Source: Ryuthela nishihirai
Taxonomy: Eukaryota; Arthropoda; Arachnida; Araneae; Heptathelidae
NCBI GenBank assembly: GCA_038380435.1
Contig: JAWZYU010000025.1
Coordinates: 32,030,707 to 32,094,706 of the forward strand
Direction of reading: 5' to 3'
DNA: 64,000 bases
The position numbers and the translations under genes were made by a program. Under the pieces are notes generated by a model. That model did not search any database, was not told the origin of the DNA, and saw only the letters and a list, made by a program, of their open reading frames with translations. Of the stretch, positions 1 to 12,159 are shown one piece after another (position 1 is the first letter of the stretch; each line of letters begins with the position of its first letter).

Positions 1-3000
1 CTTTCGAGACTGGTGTTAATGTCTCGCAGGTAACCTTGGACACGCAAACTGAAAGGACAAATGGCAGTCTCTGCTTCGGTATAACATATTCCACTAGAGA
101 CTGAAAACGCAGTCCCAAGTTGAATGGCCTGGGATAAATCGCAATTTCGTTGCATATTGCAGGACGACTGCTGAAGGCGAATAGAAAACGAAGGCTCGTC
201 AGTCTCAACATAGAGACTCTGGACTGATGATGTGTGGAAGGCCCTTTGTGCTAACACGGCGGGCCTGATTGTCTAGGGAGTCCAGCACCTTTACCACCGA
301 ATCCCGGGACGAGTTGTATACCTGGGAGCAGTAGTCCAGTTTCGACAGGACAAGTGCACAGTAGAGGCAGAGCAATGAACATCAGTCTACCCTCCAAGAT
401 GGGGAAGAGAGGACCTTGAGGATGTTCAATGCCCACGTGTACTTCGACCTGATGTGTTGGATGTGTTATAATAAGGTCAAATTCCAGTCGAAGATGACTG
501 CGAAAAACTTGGCCTCCGCCACAACTGGAATGATGTAACCCCCGAGCCACAGCTCAGAGTCCAACTGAAGATTTCGCTTGCAGAAAAAGTGCAAGCAAGT
601 GGTCTTCTGTGGGGAGAACCGAAACACGTTTGCCATTGGCCAAACCAAGAGATTGTTCAGGGTAGTTTGCAATTGTCATTCAATGACCCTCATGTTGGAT
701 ATCGAGCAAAAGATGATAAAGTCGTCAACATATAGGGCATTGCCTACAGTAGGAGAAACTCGAACCTACAAGAAGACAAAAAGTTTGCGATGAAGATCGG
801 CATTTGACCTCTCAAGCCGAAGCTAAGAAGGTCGCGAAGAATGCCGAATTTCCAAACCGTGTCATACGCTTTTTCTATGTCAAAGAAAATGGGCACCATA
901 TGCTCTCTACGTAAAAACGATTTTCTAATCGCCGATTCAAGACGTATCAGGTGGTCTAATGTAAACTATTGCATGCAAAAGCCACACTGGTTATTACAAA
1001 GAAGACTGTGATGTTCCAAATAACAGGGCAGTCTGGTATTTACCATTCTTTATAACACCTTGCAGACACAGCTCGTCAATGCAATTGGACGAAAATCTGA
1101 AAGAATCTTTGGATCTTTGCCTGGTTTGGGGAAGGCCAAAAGGATAGCCTCCCACCAGGAGTCCGGGTTGGGTTGGGTTGTTTTACCTCTGAGCGGCACT
1201 TTTTTGCACACCATGGGCTTAATGGTCAGGTGACATAGACCCCGAAGGCTCAGAGAAGGTTGGGGGAGGGGACCCACTGAACACCTGCTGGGAGACAGAT
1301 GGTAGCCTCCCGTCAAGGCCATCCGGTGTATTCTGTGACGTGCACAGGGTATGACTCTCCCAACCCAGGAACATGGCTTAACGCCCATCTGACAGACGGT
1401 GGCTTTTCCAAGCCCATTGGTGTCCCCTACTGACCATGGGCAGGGCGGGTAATTTTGTGGAGATAAATCTCAATGCTGACCCAGCTGGGACTCGAACCTG
1501 GGAACTACAGATTACGAGCCTGTGCGCTACCGACTGAGCCCCACCCGACCCCAGGAGTCCGGAAATTGCTCCTCGATGAAAATGCAATTGTAGAGTCGGA
1601 GCACCTGATCCTTACTCGATGGTGAGAGATGTTGGAGCATGGCAAAATGTCATGAATTCCGGCGGACAGTGTCTGACCCGACGGCGGATGCTCGCGAAGA
1701 GTGCAGAGCACGGCGACATTCTTCCGCTTTGAATGCCATGTTGTAAGGTACAGGTCAGCAGAATGGTAGGACAGCAGATAGAGTTCAGCCTTGCTCTTCT
1801 TGGCCAGAAACTAGGGGGAGTACGAAGGTAAAGATGAGATGGAGGAGAATGACTCCCCCAGAATGTCTGCAATTGCTTGTGAATCAGCAATTGTGTGTCC
1901 ATTATGTTCCAGTATCGATAATGAGTGGGACGTGTACTTCCCACCCATCATCCGGACCTTATTCCACACGACCTTAGAACTGGTCGTGCGGGTGATGGAG
2001 GACGTATATTTGATCCAAGATTCCATCTGGCTCTGTAGTCGGATGAAACAGGCTTTGGCTTTGGTGCATTTGAGTGCTTCAATGTTAGGGGATGTCGGAT
2101 AACTCCGAAACACACCCAAAGCCTTCTCCTGAGCCTTACGAGCTGCAGTTCAGTCGGGATTCCACTACGGGTTTTGGAACCATGGAAATAGAGTCGAGGT
2201 CTGAGGAATAGTATAGGCAGCAGCAAGGACGATGCAGTCCATCATCTTTGCTAATGCAACATTGATTCGAAGCCACTCAAATCAATCCGATCAAGCCATC
2301 ACTGGGAGACATGTGAAGGGCTGCAAGGCCCATCACGGGAGATGGCGCACACCATGGGGAGGTGATCGCTCCATATGGATTGTCCTTGACTTCCCATGTA
2401 GAGAATGGAAGGATCGAGGAAGAGCAGATAGTGAGATCAATGGCAGTGAATGTGCAAATTGGGGAGTGGAAGTAAGTACTAACATAGGTATTCAACAAGG
2501 AGAGCAATGGATCCAGGAGTCACTGTTCCAGGACCCAGCCCCTCCCATTGCTGTCAGCCTGCCCCAGAGTGGACTGTGTCCTTTGAAGTCCCCCATAATG
2601 AGGAAAGGGACGGCAGATGCGAGACGAGGTCATCAAAGTCATCCCGGAAAATGATACTTCCGGGTGGTAGATAGACAGAACAGACAGTCAACGAAAATTT
2701 CACAAAGATGCTGATGGCAACCGCCTCTAAATTGGTGGTGAGGGATACGACCTGGAATAAATATTTGCTCACGAGGATGGCGAATTCCCCGAGAGCTGGA
2801 CCATCTCCATTCCAGTCCCAGTGAATGAGAGAGAAGTGCCAGATAGTGGGATTGTTGGCTGTTTGCAATTATGTCTCCTGCAGGCACTCACAGAGAGGTT
2901 CATGTGCCCTCAGGAGTGCATTGAAGTTGTCAATATTCCTCTGGAATCCATGATAGTTTCATTTCAGGAGTGTGGCCATCTCAGGTCTTAGAAGAATTGG

Positions 3001-3735
3001 CGGACGAGTTTCGGTTTATTTTAACTGTTGGAAGCGACGGATTTGGAAAAATGGTGCGGTCTCTGTCAATGTCCTCAGAGTCGCCCACGTGACGTGGATC
3101 AGAGACCACTGCAATGAGGAGTTGTTTTTTTCTTAGGCTCTGGCGGGAGCCCTTTAGGTTTAGAAGGTCTGGTGGTCTGTGGTCTGGAGGAAGGGAGAGA
3201 GTCTTCCAGTGGTGGAACTGGGAGGTGCACATGTAGAAATAGGAACCGGAGTTAATATCGAGATGGACACCGACTTTGGCTTCACCTGTGTCACGAGGTA
3301 CTTGGCAGCTCTCGAGAAAGATTCAGCAGGTGGAATGCTGATGTCAGTCTCCACCGCCACGGAAGCCATCTTTATGACAAACGTTCTGACGACTGCACTG
3401 GCATAGGAGACCTTGCCAGTTGGGGCAGAAGGGGCAGCGAACTTCCTCGCCTCTGGATAAGTGAATGCTATGGAGAGACTTTAGGTACTGTACCTCTTTC
3501 TCCTGCAGTCACTTTGGATAGTCGTGGGAGTACGCCGGATGTTCGATACGCAGTTTAGGCAGCATACCATTTCTGATGTGTAGTCATATTGAAGATGATC
3601 CTGACTGCCACAACGAGCACAGGTGGGCTTGCCCCGAAGTGCTGTGTGGGCATGGCCGAATCTGAGCTTAAAGATTTGTCCTCCCGACGAGAAAGCCCGT
3701 CGTGTGGCATGCATATTCCACACAGTCTTAATAAT
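1..3735 (-). mobile_element. Jockey/I-like non-LTR retrotransposon (LINE), decayed, copy 1, cut by window start
   Basis: The minus strand carries a broken LINE whose fuller sister is at 51329-56305. Reading 5' to 3' on the minus strand there is a gag-type zinc-knuckle segment (about 3480-3730, CARCGSQDH then CCLNC), an apurinic endonuclease region (about 2280-2870, with SVYLPPGSIIF) and the linker (about 1840-2120, SKVVWNKVR). The start of the reverse transcriptase follows (about 660-1130, FRPIALTSCVCKVL and the FDIEKAYDTV region). A SINE splits it at 1167-1550. Many stops and frameshifts make it non-functional. The gag-EN-RT order and the RNase H/zinc tail of the sister copy point to the Jockey/I/R1 group; I cannot assign the clade more finely. 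Confidence 0.85.
1167..1550 (-). mobile_element. tRNA-derived SINE inserted in the LINE, copy 1
   Basis: On the minus strand the element starts with a tRNA-like head. The A-box-like TGGCTCAGTCGG lies near 1530-1540 with several substitutions, and the B box GGTTCGAGTCC lies near 1488-1500. The 3' end is a short (AACCC)-type tail at 1167-1185. It is flanked by a perfect 12-bp target duplication CCAGGAGTCCGG at 1155-1166 and 1551-1562, which shows it jumped into the LINE. The same insertion with the same duplication is in the sister copy (53713-54103), so it predates the segmental duplication. Related copy at 46580-47023. Confidence 0.85.
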
Positions 3736-5399
3736 TTTCTTTCGAGTTTTATTTCAGAAATGGAAAAACAAAATTTCTGCGGAGATTAAGGATAAAACCA
3801 TTGTTGGAACACGTTCAGAGCACATTTTGGATTGTTCTTTGAGATAATTATTGTTCCTTTTTCAAGTTCTTTCCGAGAACAGACCCTCTCTTTCAGCTAA
3901 ATGCTAAAAAATCACAGCAAAATAATTATTTTACCGAAACAAGTCATGAAATGATTCGTCCCTTATCTGTACGTTAAAATTTAGAATTAATATTCTGTAA
4001 ATGGCGTTTATTTTACGGCGAGACAGCTATTTTAGTCTGATTACGGAAAATATACCTACTTGAACGGAAAAACGTGTGAAGTTGCAGAAAACCGAAACTA
4101 ACATGAAGGAAAACTTGTGTCGTTGCACGAAAAATACCGTACAAATTTTCGCAAGTACGAGGAAAGATTAAGATAATTCAAACATTTGGACGAAAAATAA
4201 CCAGGCAACGGTCATATAAATCCATGCCTCTAAAGTTTTCACACACACGAATCATGGAAAGTTAATATATCTGTGCTGGTTCACGAGTCGAATACTTCAA
4301 AAATTTTCTCCATTTCTTACATAAAACAGGAAATTAAATAACAAAAACTAAAGTATTTTTGTTAGTGTCCTGTTTTTCCCTACTGATAAAGAACAAATGA
4401 TTACGGAGATGGCCGGACACCCCTCTTTAGGCGCTTTATTCAGTCCACTGCGTGGCATGCGGTTTTACAATTGTTCAGCCATCTAGTTTAAGCAATTCTC
4501 AACCTTTCCGGTAAATTGTATGCGATTTTACTCTCGATTCATTCCACTCTTTGAGATTTTTGCACTTATTGTATCATCCATTCCAATGCAATTTTCGCAG
4601 TTATATCTTTCCGCTCTAATTTGCTGTTTTTAAGCAACTCTTTCACCCGATGGTCTATATTTTGGAGTTATTCTGCCATCTGTTCCAGTGATATTTTGGA
4701 GATATTCTGTCGTCGATTTCAGTGAACCTTGCGGGGTTCGAGCCCCGGATTAGGTATGGATGTGTGTGTTTCCTTTTTCTGCTGAGGTCCTGCAATCCTC
4801 TCAGATCTCCTACTGTGGCATATAAACTGACAGACTCCTGTCAGACCTCTGTGGCAAGCAGCTGCTTGAGGGGGTATTTATTTTTTTCTATTTTGCGTGA
4901 TTTTACAGATTTTGTGCGCAGTACACGTTTTGCTATTTTCCACTATCCAATTCAGTATATGTATTTCAGTACTGAAGAGATTATCTCAGTCATTTTTGTG
5001 CATTTTACTGTTATTTGGATTCCATTCTATATTTTGAAGATATTTTCTTTCCCATGAATTTTGCACAATTTCAGTGTTCTTTCTGATATCTTTCAGGTTC
5101 CAGTTATTCTTCCACCTATCTCAGTATATTATACTGGTCATCCATTCTTGTGTACTTTGTGTGATTTTGCAGTTATTTCACTACACATTTCATCATATTT
5201 TAATAATTATGTAATGCTGTCATTTCTTTTAGTTCCAATACTTTTAGTTCTCCATCTACACAGTTTTGTGTTCTTATAAATGTTAGAGAATGTAATTCTA
5301 CATAAATGCGTCCCATAAGTGTTTTTACACACTTATTACAGATACCAGTGAATAACTGTCAGATTTCTTCCTACCTTACTTTTTTTTTAACGTTTCAGA
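3736..5399. other. Non-coding AT-rich spacer with degenerate short repeats
   Basis: No convincing gene. The part from about 4440 to 5280 is built of loosely repeated T-rich phrases (ATTTTGGAGATATTCTG, ATTTTGCGTGATTTTACAG, ATTTTGCAGTTATTTC) at irregular 60-120 bp steps, which suggests an old degenerate tandem array. The open frames at 4722-5057 and 5061-5279 are explained by this T-rich composition and have no recognisable domain. Repeated nearly unchanged at 56306-57964. Confidence 0.5.
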
Positions 5400-5930
5400 T
5401 CACTTGCTCACCAAAATTTTGATTATATGTTTTAGCTAAGTTAAAATTTGGTTTAAAATAAGAACACGTTTCCAGTTTTGTGTTTATAAAATTATCACCA
5501 AACCAATTTTATCTCTAAAATCTTTTTGTATCCGACACAAAATTTGTACACTAAAACATAAATCCCATGTTATCCCTATGGGAAGTAAAATTTCACCTTA
5601 TATCTTTTTTTGATGGTTTAATATTTTTATCTTGCATAAATTTTGTTATGTATGAAATAAGAACAGGCGTCTTGTTTCGTGTTTAAATTTGATCACAAAA
5701 TAAGTTTTATGTTCAAAAAAGTTCTTAGCGAACACGTATATTGCACGCTGAAACATGAATTCTATGTTATCTCTATTGGAAGTGAAATTCGTTACTCACA
5801 CTAATTTTGTTCGTTTAAATTTGGTATTTTACTCAAATTTTGTTCATATTTTGTAGAAAAGATAAAATTTTGTTTGAAATTAGAACATTTTCCGTTTCTT
5901 GTTTAAAATTTGTCCACTAAATTATTTTTC
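5400..5930. repeat. Degenerate tandem repeat, unit about 200-220 bp, about 2.5 copies
   Basis: The phrase 'ATAAGAACA...TTGTGTTTA' recurs at about 5459, 5658 and 5879. Between the first two lie matching blocks on the theme ACTAAAACATAAATCCCATGTTATC and GAAACATGAATTCTATGTTATC, each followed by a GGAAGT motif. Units are diverged by roughly a quarter by eye. The array runs directly into the RNase H fragment at 5930. The sister array is at 57965-58495. Confidence 0.75.
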
Positions 5931-7350
5931 AGACCCTCCTGGTGTTGACCGGCACTTGATCCTTTCCTGCATCAATTACAGTGGTCACCTTCTGAGAAAT
6001 GTCTCTGCTGCACTGTTGAGCAAGTTCGCCACTATACACACTATATTTCTGCTCCTCTGCCTCGGACTCTGCCCTAACACACCTAATGCGTCTGTCATTG
6101 CAGAGGCTGATGACATGCCTTTCCACTTGCACTGGAAGAGAGATATACTGTTTCATATCTCGAGGCTCCATTCCCTCCCCTCTAACCATGAGCTTCTCAG
6201 GAAGTTGTATGACAGGCCTCACTCTGCCATCGTCCTGTCCGCCAAGGACTTCTACGACCGAGTCCATCCTGCCAGCTCCAGACGCTCGAGCTGGCAGGGA
6301 CAGATGCTGGATGCTGGCAATACTCTCTTCCCCGACCTTCCACCTTGGAGGAACAGTGATCTTATGATCAATGTCACTATCTCTTCTCTTGGTCGGAGGA
6401 GCGACTCTGATCCATTGACCATCAGACTTCTCTCTACCTCCTATGTCACTGAACGATATGAGAGATGTATTGAGGTCTACACTGATGGATGTGTGGACCA
6501 GGAGAGGCAACATGCTGCCTCTGCCTTTGCCATCCCCGATAATGACATCGCCAGAGGTTTCAGTCTCCCGCATCTAACCTCCTCCACCTGTGCAGAGTTT
6601 CACGCTATTCTTGAGGCTGCATTTTTCATTATCAGCCTCGAGAGTGTCAACTTTGTCATCCTCTGTGACTGCAAGTCAGCCTTGAAAGCTCTCTAGAAGC
6701 GAGACAGCAAGAGCTGCAACCCCTTCCTCACCAGAAGATCATGGAGACTTGCTCCAAGGTCACTTCTGCCGGAATCACGGTTCATTTCCAGTGATCACTT
6801 CCCATGTAGGGATACTTGGCAACGAGCGCGCCGATCACACCGCGAAGGAGGCGCTGGAGAGTCAGAGGTGTGTAACTAATTATCCCCCCTCTCTCTCAGC
6901 GACTGCAAGAGTTCTGTCTAATATCTGATGAGTCAGTACCGTCTTGCTCAGTGGCAGAAGGACGGCAGCTGTTCCTCATTCAGGTATCTGGTTGAACCTT
7001 CTCTCACTGCTCCTAACCTTGGTGATCACCTTAGATCTGAGGAGACCTTCCTTCATCGTCTCCTAGATGGTGTCATCTACTGCAACTCTACGCTTCACAC
7101 TCTTGGCAGCGCTTACAGTCCAGACTGTGCCACTTGCAGCACACCTGAGACTGTATCCCACGTTCTGCTCAACTGCTGCCGCTACAATGTTGAAAGAGAA
7201 GCTCTGTTCCGAGAGCTTCATGCTATCGGACGAATTGACTTCTCCAACACCTTCCGTCTTGGCAACAACCATAATGCGAAGCTGCAACGAACGCGCTTCC
7301 GTATGGTCACTGACTTCTTTCAGAACATTGGCCCCTTCTGCAAGGTCTAA
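5930..7350 (+). pseudogene. LINE 3' fragment: RT-to-RNase H linker, RNase H and C-terminal zinc motif, copy 1
   Basis: The first open stretch (to 6693) starts with the linker typical of I/R1-type elements (CPNTPNASVIAEADDMPFHL, then KLYDRP and PPW). It continues into an RNase H domain: YTDGC, then CAEFHAILEA, then ILCDCKSALKAL, giving the D, E and D positions. A TAG at 6694-6696 and frameshifts around 6700-6930 break it. The second stretch (6928-7350) ends in the post-RNase H zinc motif CATCSTPETVSHVLLNC (CxxC...H...C). No reverse transcriptase lies upstream; the sequence before 5930 is tandem repeat. An AG preceded by a T-rich tract ends at the 5' edge (5923-5931), so a splice-acceptor-like junction cannot be excluded. 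This is a different LINE family from the one at 1-3735. Confidence 0.8.
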
Positions 7351-7828
7351 TGTTCTCTATTTGTCTTTCTCCTGAAAAGAACTTTTTTTGAGAGATAGCT
7401 GAGGCGCAGTAACTTTTGCATCCGCTATCTCGCACTTCTGTTGTGACTGGTGTAGGGAGCCCCTTATCTGGAGGCTAATTTCACCATATCTACAACACCC
7501 TGAATCCTTAGGAGTTTCTCTATGTTTTAAGGTGTCAAATCCAAAATGGTGGTCTTAGAATTATTTGTGTCCTTTTGGGTTGTTTACTTCACGAGGGGTG
7601 GGTCAACTAGGGCGTCTTAGAGGGGTATGAAACAACCAGAGGGGTCTTTAGAGGGGGTGTCGAAATTCAAAATGGCGGACGAACGGAAAATCGGGGAATT
7701 TTTGAAAAGGGGCGTAGTTGAAAGCACGATATTGGAGGGACTTCTCTTAAACGATTACGACTATTAAATCGATTAATCGATGCGGCGAAGTGCATTTCAA
7801 CTACTAGCATGATAGCAACTTCTATCAT
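7351..7828 (+). other. 3' tail of LINE fragment and non-coding sequence
   Basis: The first about 140 bases read as the 3' untranslated tail of the preceding LINE fragment. From about 7500 on there are G-rich phrases (CAAAATGGTGGTCTTAG, CAAAATGGCGGACGAACGG) of the kind seen in short DNA transposon remnants, but I found no matching inverted repeat. No gene seen. Confidence 0.35.
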
Positions 7829-8058
7829 CTTCCCTGGCCACCACAAAGCCCGGACCTGAACCCCACTGAGAATGTATGCGACATGTTAGAGAAACAGATC
7901 CGGGAGCAAAGTCTTCTTCCGTCAAATCTGAGCCAGTTAAAGGACTGTCTGGTGAACACCTGGTATATGGGAGATGTAAAGGCAATTTCATTTTGGAATC
8001 TATGCCAAACAACATACGTGCTGTAATTCGGGCTAAAGGAGATCCAACCCGGTATTAA
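7829..8058 (+). pseudogene. Tc1/mariner transposase C-terminal remnant, copy 1
   Basis: The translation from 7829 gives LPWPPQSPDLNPTENVCDML, the block around the last catalytic acidic residue of Tc1-type DDE transposases (SPDLNPxEN). It continues through LKDCLVNTW. After a frameshift near 7990 another frame gives the family's usual ending, MPNNIRAVIRAKGDPTRY, stopping at 8058. Only about the last 75 residues of a roughly 340-residue protein remain, and the terminal inverted repeats are not recognisable. The repeated copy is at 60394-60623. Confidence 0.85.
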
Positions 8059-9433
8059 ATAAAGATTTCTAATTCAGTAGCTGGCGTGTATACATTAGCT
8101 GAGCTCGCCCCACTGTGACGTCATGGGACACGCCATCTCAGCGACACTTGAATGGCTTTCGTAAAGCATAGTCTTATGGTGCCATTTTATATACTGTATA
8201 TTAACCTTGTAGACGACTACTGGTAGAGCGAGGTGCTTTCGAATTTGGGCAGGCTTATAGTTTGTCATTGTGGACTAAGATAACGCTCGTTTTCAGAGAA
8301 AATAAACTCTCTCATTATCTGAATTTTGCACCATCTACCAGGAGGAAATTCAAACTGATGGATGATTAGGAAAATGAAAACAGTTTCGTTTTTCTTAACA
8401 CGAAAAAGCTGCGTTTTCTCTTTCCTGGATATAAGCAGATGAAACGTTATTGTGAGCGTAAATCCTTTCACCATCACTCTACCACCAAAATTTTTTTTTC
8501 GTGAATATTTCGTTTACAATAGTAGTTTAAAGTATTAATTTTGCTCCACAATACTTTCAATGATTTCATGAAAAACACATAAAAAAGAAATTGGGCGTAA
8601 CGAAAGATTTATTAAATGAACTATCTTTAATCTCATGGTGAATATTTTGTATTATATTATTAAATAGAATCATTTCTTCTTATATTGCTAGTGGTTTTCA
8701 GGATTAACTAGATATTATTTTCAGGGATGAACCAAAGTCATCTTGCATTTTTACAAATACGTCATAAAGTTCTGCTCTTGTTTGTAAAGCATTTATTTTT
8801 CTGAAACATTTGTTCAATTTTGTACACAGGGTCGTACCCAGGGTGTTGTGGGGCAAGAGTACGGACAGTGCCTTCCCCCGAAATCACCATCTCATGCGAA
8901 ATCTCAAACCTGTTTACCAGCTTTGAAATCCAAAAGAGTTGTTTTGCATAATTTTATTTTAGACTCATTGTACAATATATGTCCGACAATAAATATGTAT
9001 TTAAAAGCAACTATAAAATTTTGTTCCATGCAGAATATCATTTTAATATTTCCTGCGCCGTGGACTATGGGAAACCGTACTCAAATCTTATTCTCACTCC
9101 CCACTAAAGTAATTCTTGAAAGCCCCCTCCCCCTAGGCTAAATTTTCAAACCCTCCTCTAAACTGCATAACTAAATTCTGGACATCTGTCTGTGTATATA
9201 TGCAAGTAAAACTGAAAAAGAAGCAATTAAATAACATGTTGCAAAGGATGAAAAAGGAATTCAGGTATCATTAAGCGGTTGAAATTGAATGAGATTTGTT
9301 GTGAAATACTTTGCGTGATCGCGACGTTTCGCAACATAATGTCTTTCAGGGCAAGGGAAAATAATTTTTATTTACGATATAAATACTGAAACATAATCCG
9401 CTCAATATCTGAAATTGATGTAACCACGATGTG
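8059..9433. other. Non-coding spacer with possible MITE at about 8829-9150
   Basis: No gene is evident. At 8829 the phrase ACAGGGTCGTACCCAGGGTG opens a segment with pyrimidine- and purine-rich runs ending near GAAAGCCCCCTCCCCC (about 9118-9133). This is the general look of a short non-autonomous DNA transposon, but a paired terminal repeat is not clear. The frame at 8848-9141 has no recognisable domain. Confidence 0.3.
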
Positions 9434-10393
9434 AACTAATTAATCACCTGCCTTTCAGTTACTTTTAGATTTAAAATTCAATGAGATATTATTGTCAGCC
9501 ACCACTCAAGTCGGAGATCAATGAAAATTAATTTCGCAATGAACCATTGATATATTATCAGATATATATGTAAAAATTTCATTCCTTTTATATCAGTCAC
9601 GGGCACAAACTTTACAGAGAATGAGAGGGGAGGTGGATTGTTGAAGAAAGCAACGAATCGATTCAACGTGCAATATATAGGTAAAACCGTTGGATTCAAG
9701 TCAGAAGTAGAAAATGTTCATATCGTAAGAGGTTTGTCCTAATGTGCAATGGATCTGGAATTTCTCGAACAAATTTAGCGTTTGTTATTCGATTTATTGT
9801 TGTTATCTAAGATTGGAAAGTTTATAAAAGTTGAACTAATAGGCAGCATTTGCAAGAAAATTTCGTGTGATAAATTGCATATTTCGTCATAGTGTGACAA
9901 GACATGAATAACGCAAGAGTTTGATTTTTTGTTATGTGTTTACTGTGAATGCGTGAATACATCCCTAAAACTGATCTTTTTCTAAATTATGCCACAGTGC
10001 ATATAGTACTTTGAGAAGAGGCTCCCAAGTTTAATGCATATAAATTGTTTCTCAAAACTAAGAAAATCACTTGAACTAAGTTGAATGTCCCAAAAATTCT
10101 GAAGAATTTGAATTTCTGGCTTATACTGAGAAATACATAATATTTATGATTATTTTTTCCATTCAATTACTTGTGAAAATTTACACTTCCGATGTCGACT
10201 CTCCGATTTCTGTTTCCAACTAAATTAGAAGAAATTAAAAAAAATACGTAGTATTAAAAAATAAATTGCATTGAACAGAAATTTGTGTGAATGATAGTGA
10301 CAGGGTTAAACTCTGATGCGAAATCTGAAATTTGACGTAGAAAGTCTAGTTCTGAAATAAATGTAATTTCTTCGGAAATATGCAATTTACAAA

Positions 10394-11670
10394 ATGAGTC
10401 GTATAAAAATCAACGACCTGTTTCATCTTAACAGTCGCCCTGTGAATACTGGAAAAGAAATTCATGATCAAAGATCAGATACATCCGTTCTTCCTGAATC
10501 AGGACGAGCATTATGCCTCAATGATGAATTGAAGAATGTTGACTCTGATTTGAGTCTCATAATGAAAGTATTGACTTTAGCGGGATTTGATAGCTTTGAC
10601 CATCTACTCGGAAAGCAAAGTTGGTTTCATAAAACCTTTCCCTTCTTCATCTCATTGGTAATACATTTGCATTTTATATACTCTATGTGTCTCCTGACTC
10701 ATGCAGCAATCGTATTATCAGACAATTTCAAAATTGTTATTTCCCATAGGTTATGTGATGTCATTTGCATTATTTTCTGGCATTCCCTCCGTTTACGACG
10801 GCACAGCCTATTTACTTTGTTCCTCAATTTGAATAAATTGAACAACGATCATTTCCCGATTAGTAAGGGTCAATCCTTTAAAACTATGGATTATTCTATT
10901 TATCTCTTGGGTCATTTTAAATCCTGTTTTGTGGGTGTCATTATCAATGGTTTTTGCTTCGGAATCTGAAATAGTTTCTTTTATAAAATATTTCTGCTTC
11001 GGTTTAGTGGTTCAAACTAAATCAATATATATTTATCTGCTCTCGTTCATGCTTAGTTTGTTCATTGTTATAAACTCATTTTTCTGGCCGAATATTATGA
11101 CATTATTTTACAGTTCTTTATGTATCTATTTAAAGAGAAGGCTTAAAGTCTGCCACAATAGTTTTAAGAGGTATATCACATCACATGCTGAAACAGATGT
11201 GCTTCTTCAAAACTTAAAACACTACAGTAAAATCTCTTCCTGTATTTGTGTGGTAGACGATGTACTGTCTTTTCCAGTATTTTTAATGGTAGTAATGAAC
11301 TTGTTTAAACTGTTTACATTATTAGGTTACTTATTTGGTTTTTCAATATTTAGAACTACCTTCTCTATGACTTTTGCTCTATCGGCAATTTTCACCAACA
11401 GTATTGTATCATTCCTTTTGATTGCGATATCTGCAGCAAAGATTACCGAAAAAGACAAAGAAATCAGAAATACTCTCTCAGAGATTTGTGAAAAGATGAT
11501 AGTATCTTCTGATCGCACAAATATCGCTTTCTCGTTATTAAAAGAAATAAACATGAAAGATGTTAGTGTTTTGTCTGGATGGAAAATGTTTTTTTTCACC
11601 AGAAGCTTCATCGTTTCTGCCTTTCGGAAGCTTGTTTACTTACAGTCTTCTAATACTTCAACTAAAATAA
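10394..11670 (+). pseudogene. Gustatory receptor-like 7TM pseudogene, copy A
   Basis: It aligns end to end with the intact 425-residue receptor at 47257-48534 (minus). Gustatory receptors are seven-helix ligand-gated channels of chemosensory neurons. The start ATG at 10394 corresponds to that of the intact gene. Two one-base T insertions break it: CCTTTAAAA near 10877-10880 (CCTTAAAA in the intact gene) and GCCTTTCGG near 11619-11627 (GCCTTCGG in the intact gene). The reading frame after the second break carries the family's C-terminal signature TYSLLILQL before a stop at 11670. Apart from these two bases the length matches the intact copy, so decay is recent. Copy C (62959 on) shares the first insertion; its 3' part is outside the window. 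Confidence 0.85.
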
Positions 11671-12159
11671 TAAAGTTATGATTTAACATTAGTTCGTGAT
11701 CGGTTTTGAAACAGCGCAGACTGCTTTGTATTAGAGTAACAGGATTCAATCATAAATTAACTTTTAATTTTATAATCGTGATCATCATTTTATAATCGTG
11801 AAAAAAAATAGCAACCAAAAGCAAAATAAAATATGTATTTGAAATATGTTTTCTTCGTTTTCATCACTGTCGATTAATTTAAAATAATAATCATTTATTT
11901 AACTTTTGATTTCATCTTTCAGAGAATCTCTCTCATTTATGAATGACCTTTGTTATTTGCAATGATATTACTGAAGAAGTTCAGGTTTTTACAAAAAACA
12001 CTTTGTGATTTCAATGCCAAATAACATTTTAATGCTATCTTAAAATAATAATATTTGCTTTAAAGTTTGTACTAGCCGGTGATAGAATGTTTTTATTTCA
12101 TTCGGCTCCCTGCATTTCTTTATGCCTTCTACGATGGTCTCAGAATTGTTTTCGCTACA
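11671..12159. other. AT-rich 3' flank of receptor pseudogene
   Basis: No gene or repeat recognised. It includes a short direct duplication TTTTATAATCGTGA at about 11767-11800. Confidence 0.4.

Larger units (their letters stand above)
1..11435. repeat. Segmental duplication, left copy (direct orientation)
   Basis: This stretch is repeated in the same orientation at 52547-64000, where the window ends. The coordinate offset is 52546 at the left edge and 52565 from about 4.7 kb on, so the net length change is small. Divergence by eye is uneven: roughly 2-3% in the first kilobase, about 1.5% over 3.7-4.7 kb, very low (seven differences seen in about 4.3 kb) over 4.7-9.0 kb, then under 1%. Private indels exist, for example about 40 bp missing here near 2272 but present near 54790. 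Both ends are cut by the window, so the true unit is longer. A tandem unit of about 52.5 kb would explain the spacing; an assembly duplication of two haplotypes is the alternative. Confidence 0.95.

Noticed and set aside
4722..5279. Two hydrophobic open frames (111 and 72 codons) that could look like membrane proteins
   Set aside because: They lie in T-rich degenerate repeats, where phenylalanine, isoleucine and leucine codons arise by composition. No conserved motif.
5929..6573. A 214-codon open frame on the minus strand, repeated at 58494-59138
   Set aside because: It is antisense to the RNase H/linker coding segment and reflects that segment's codon composition. It has no domain of its own.
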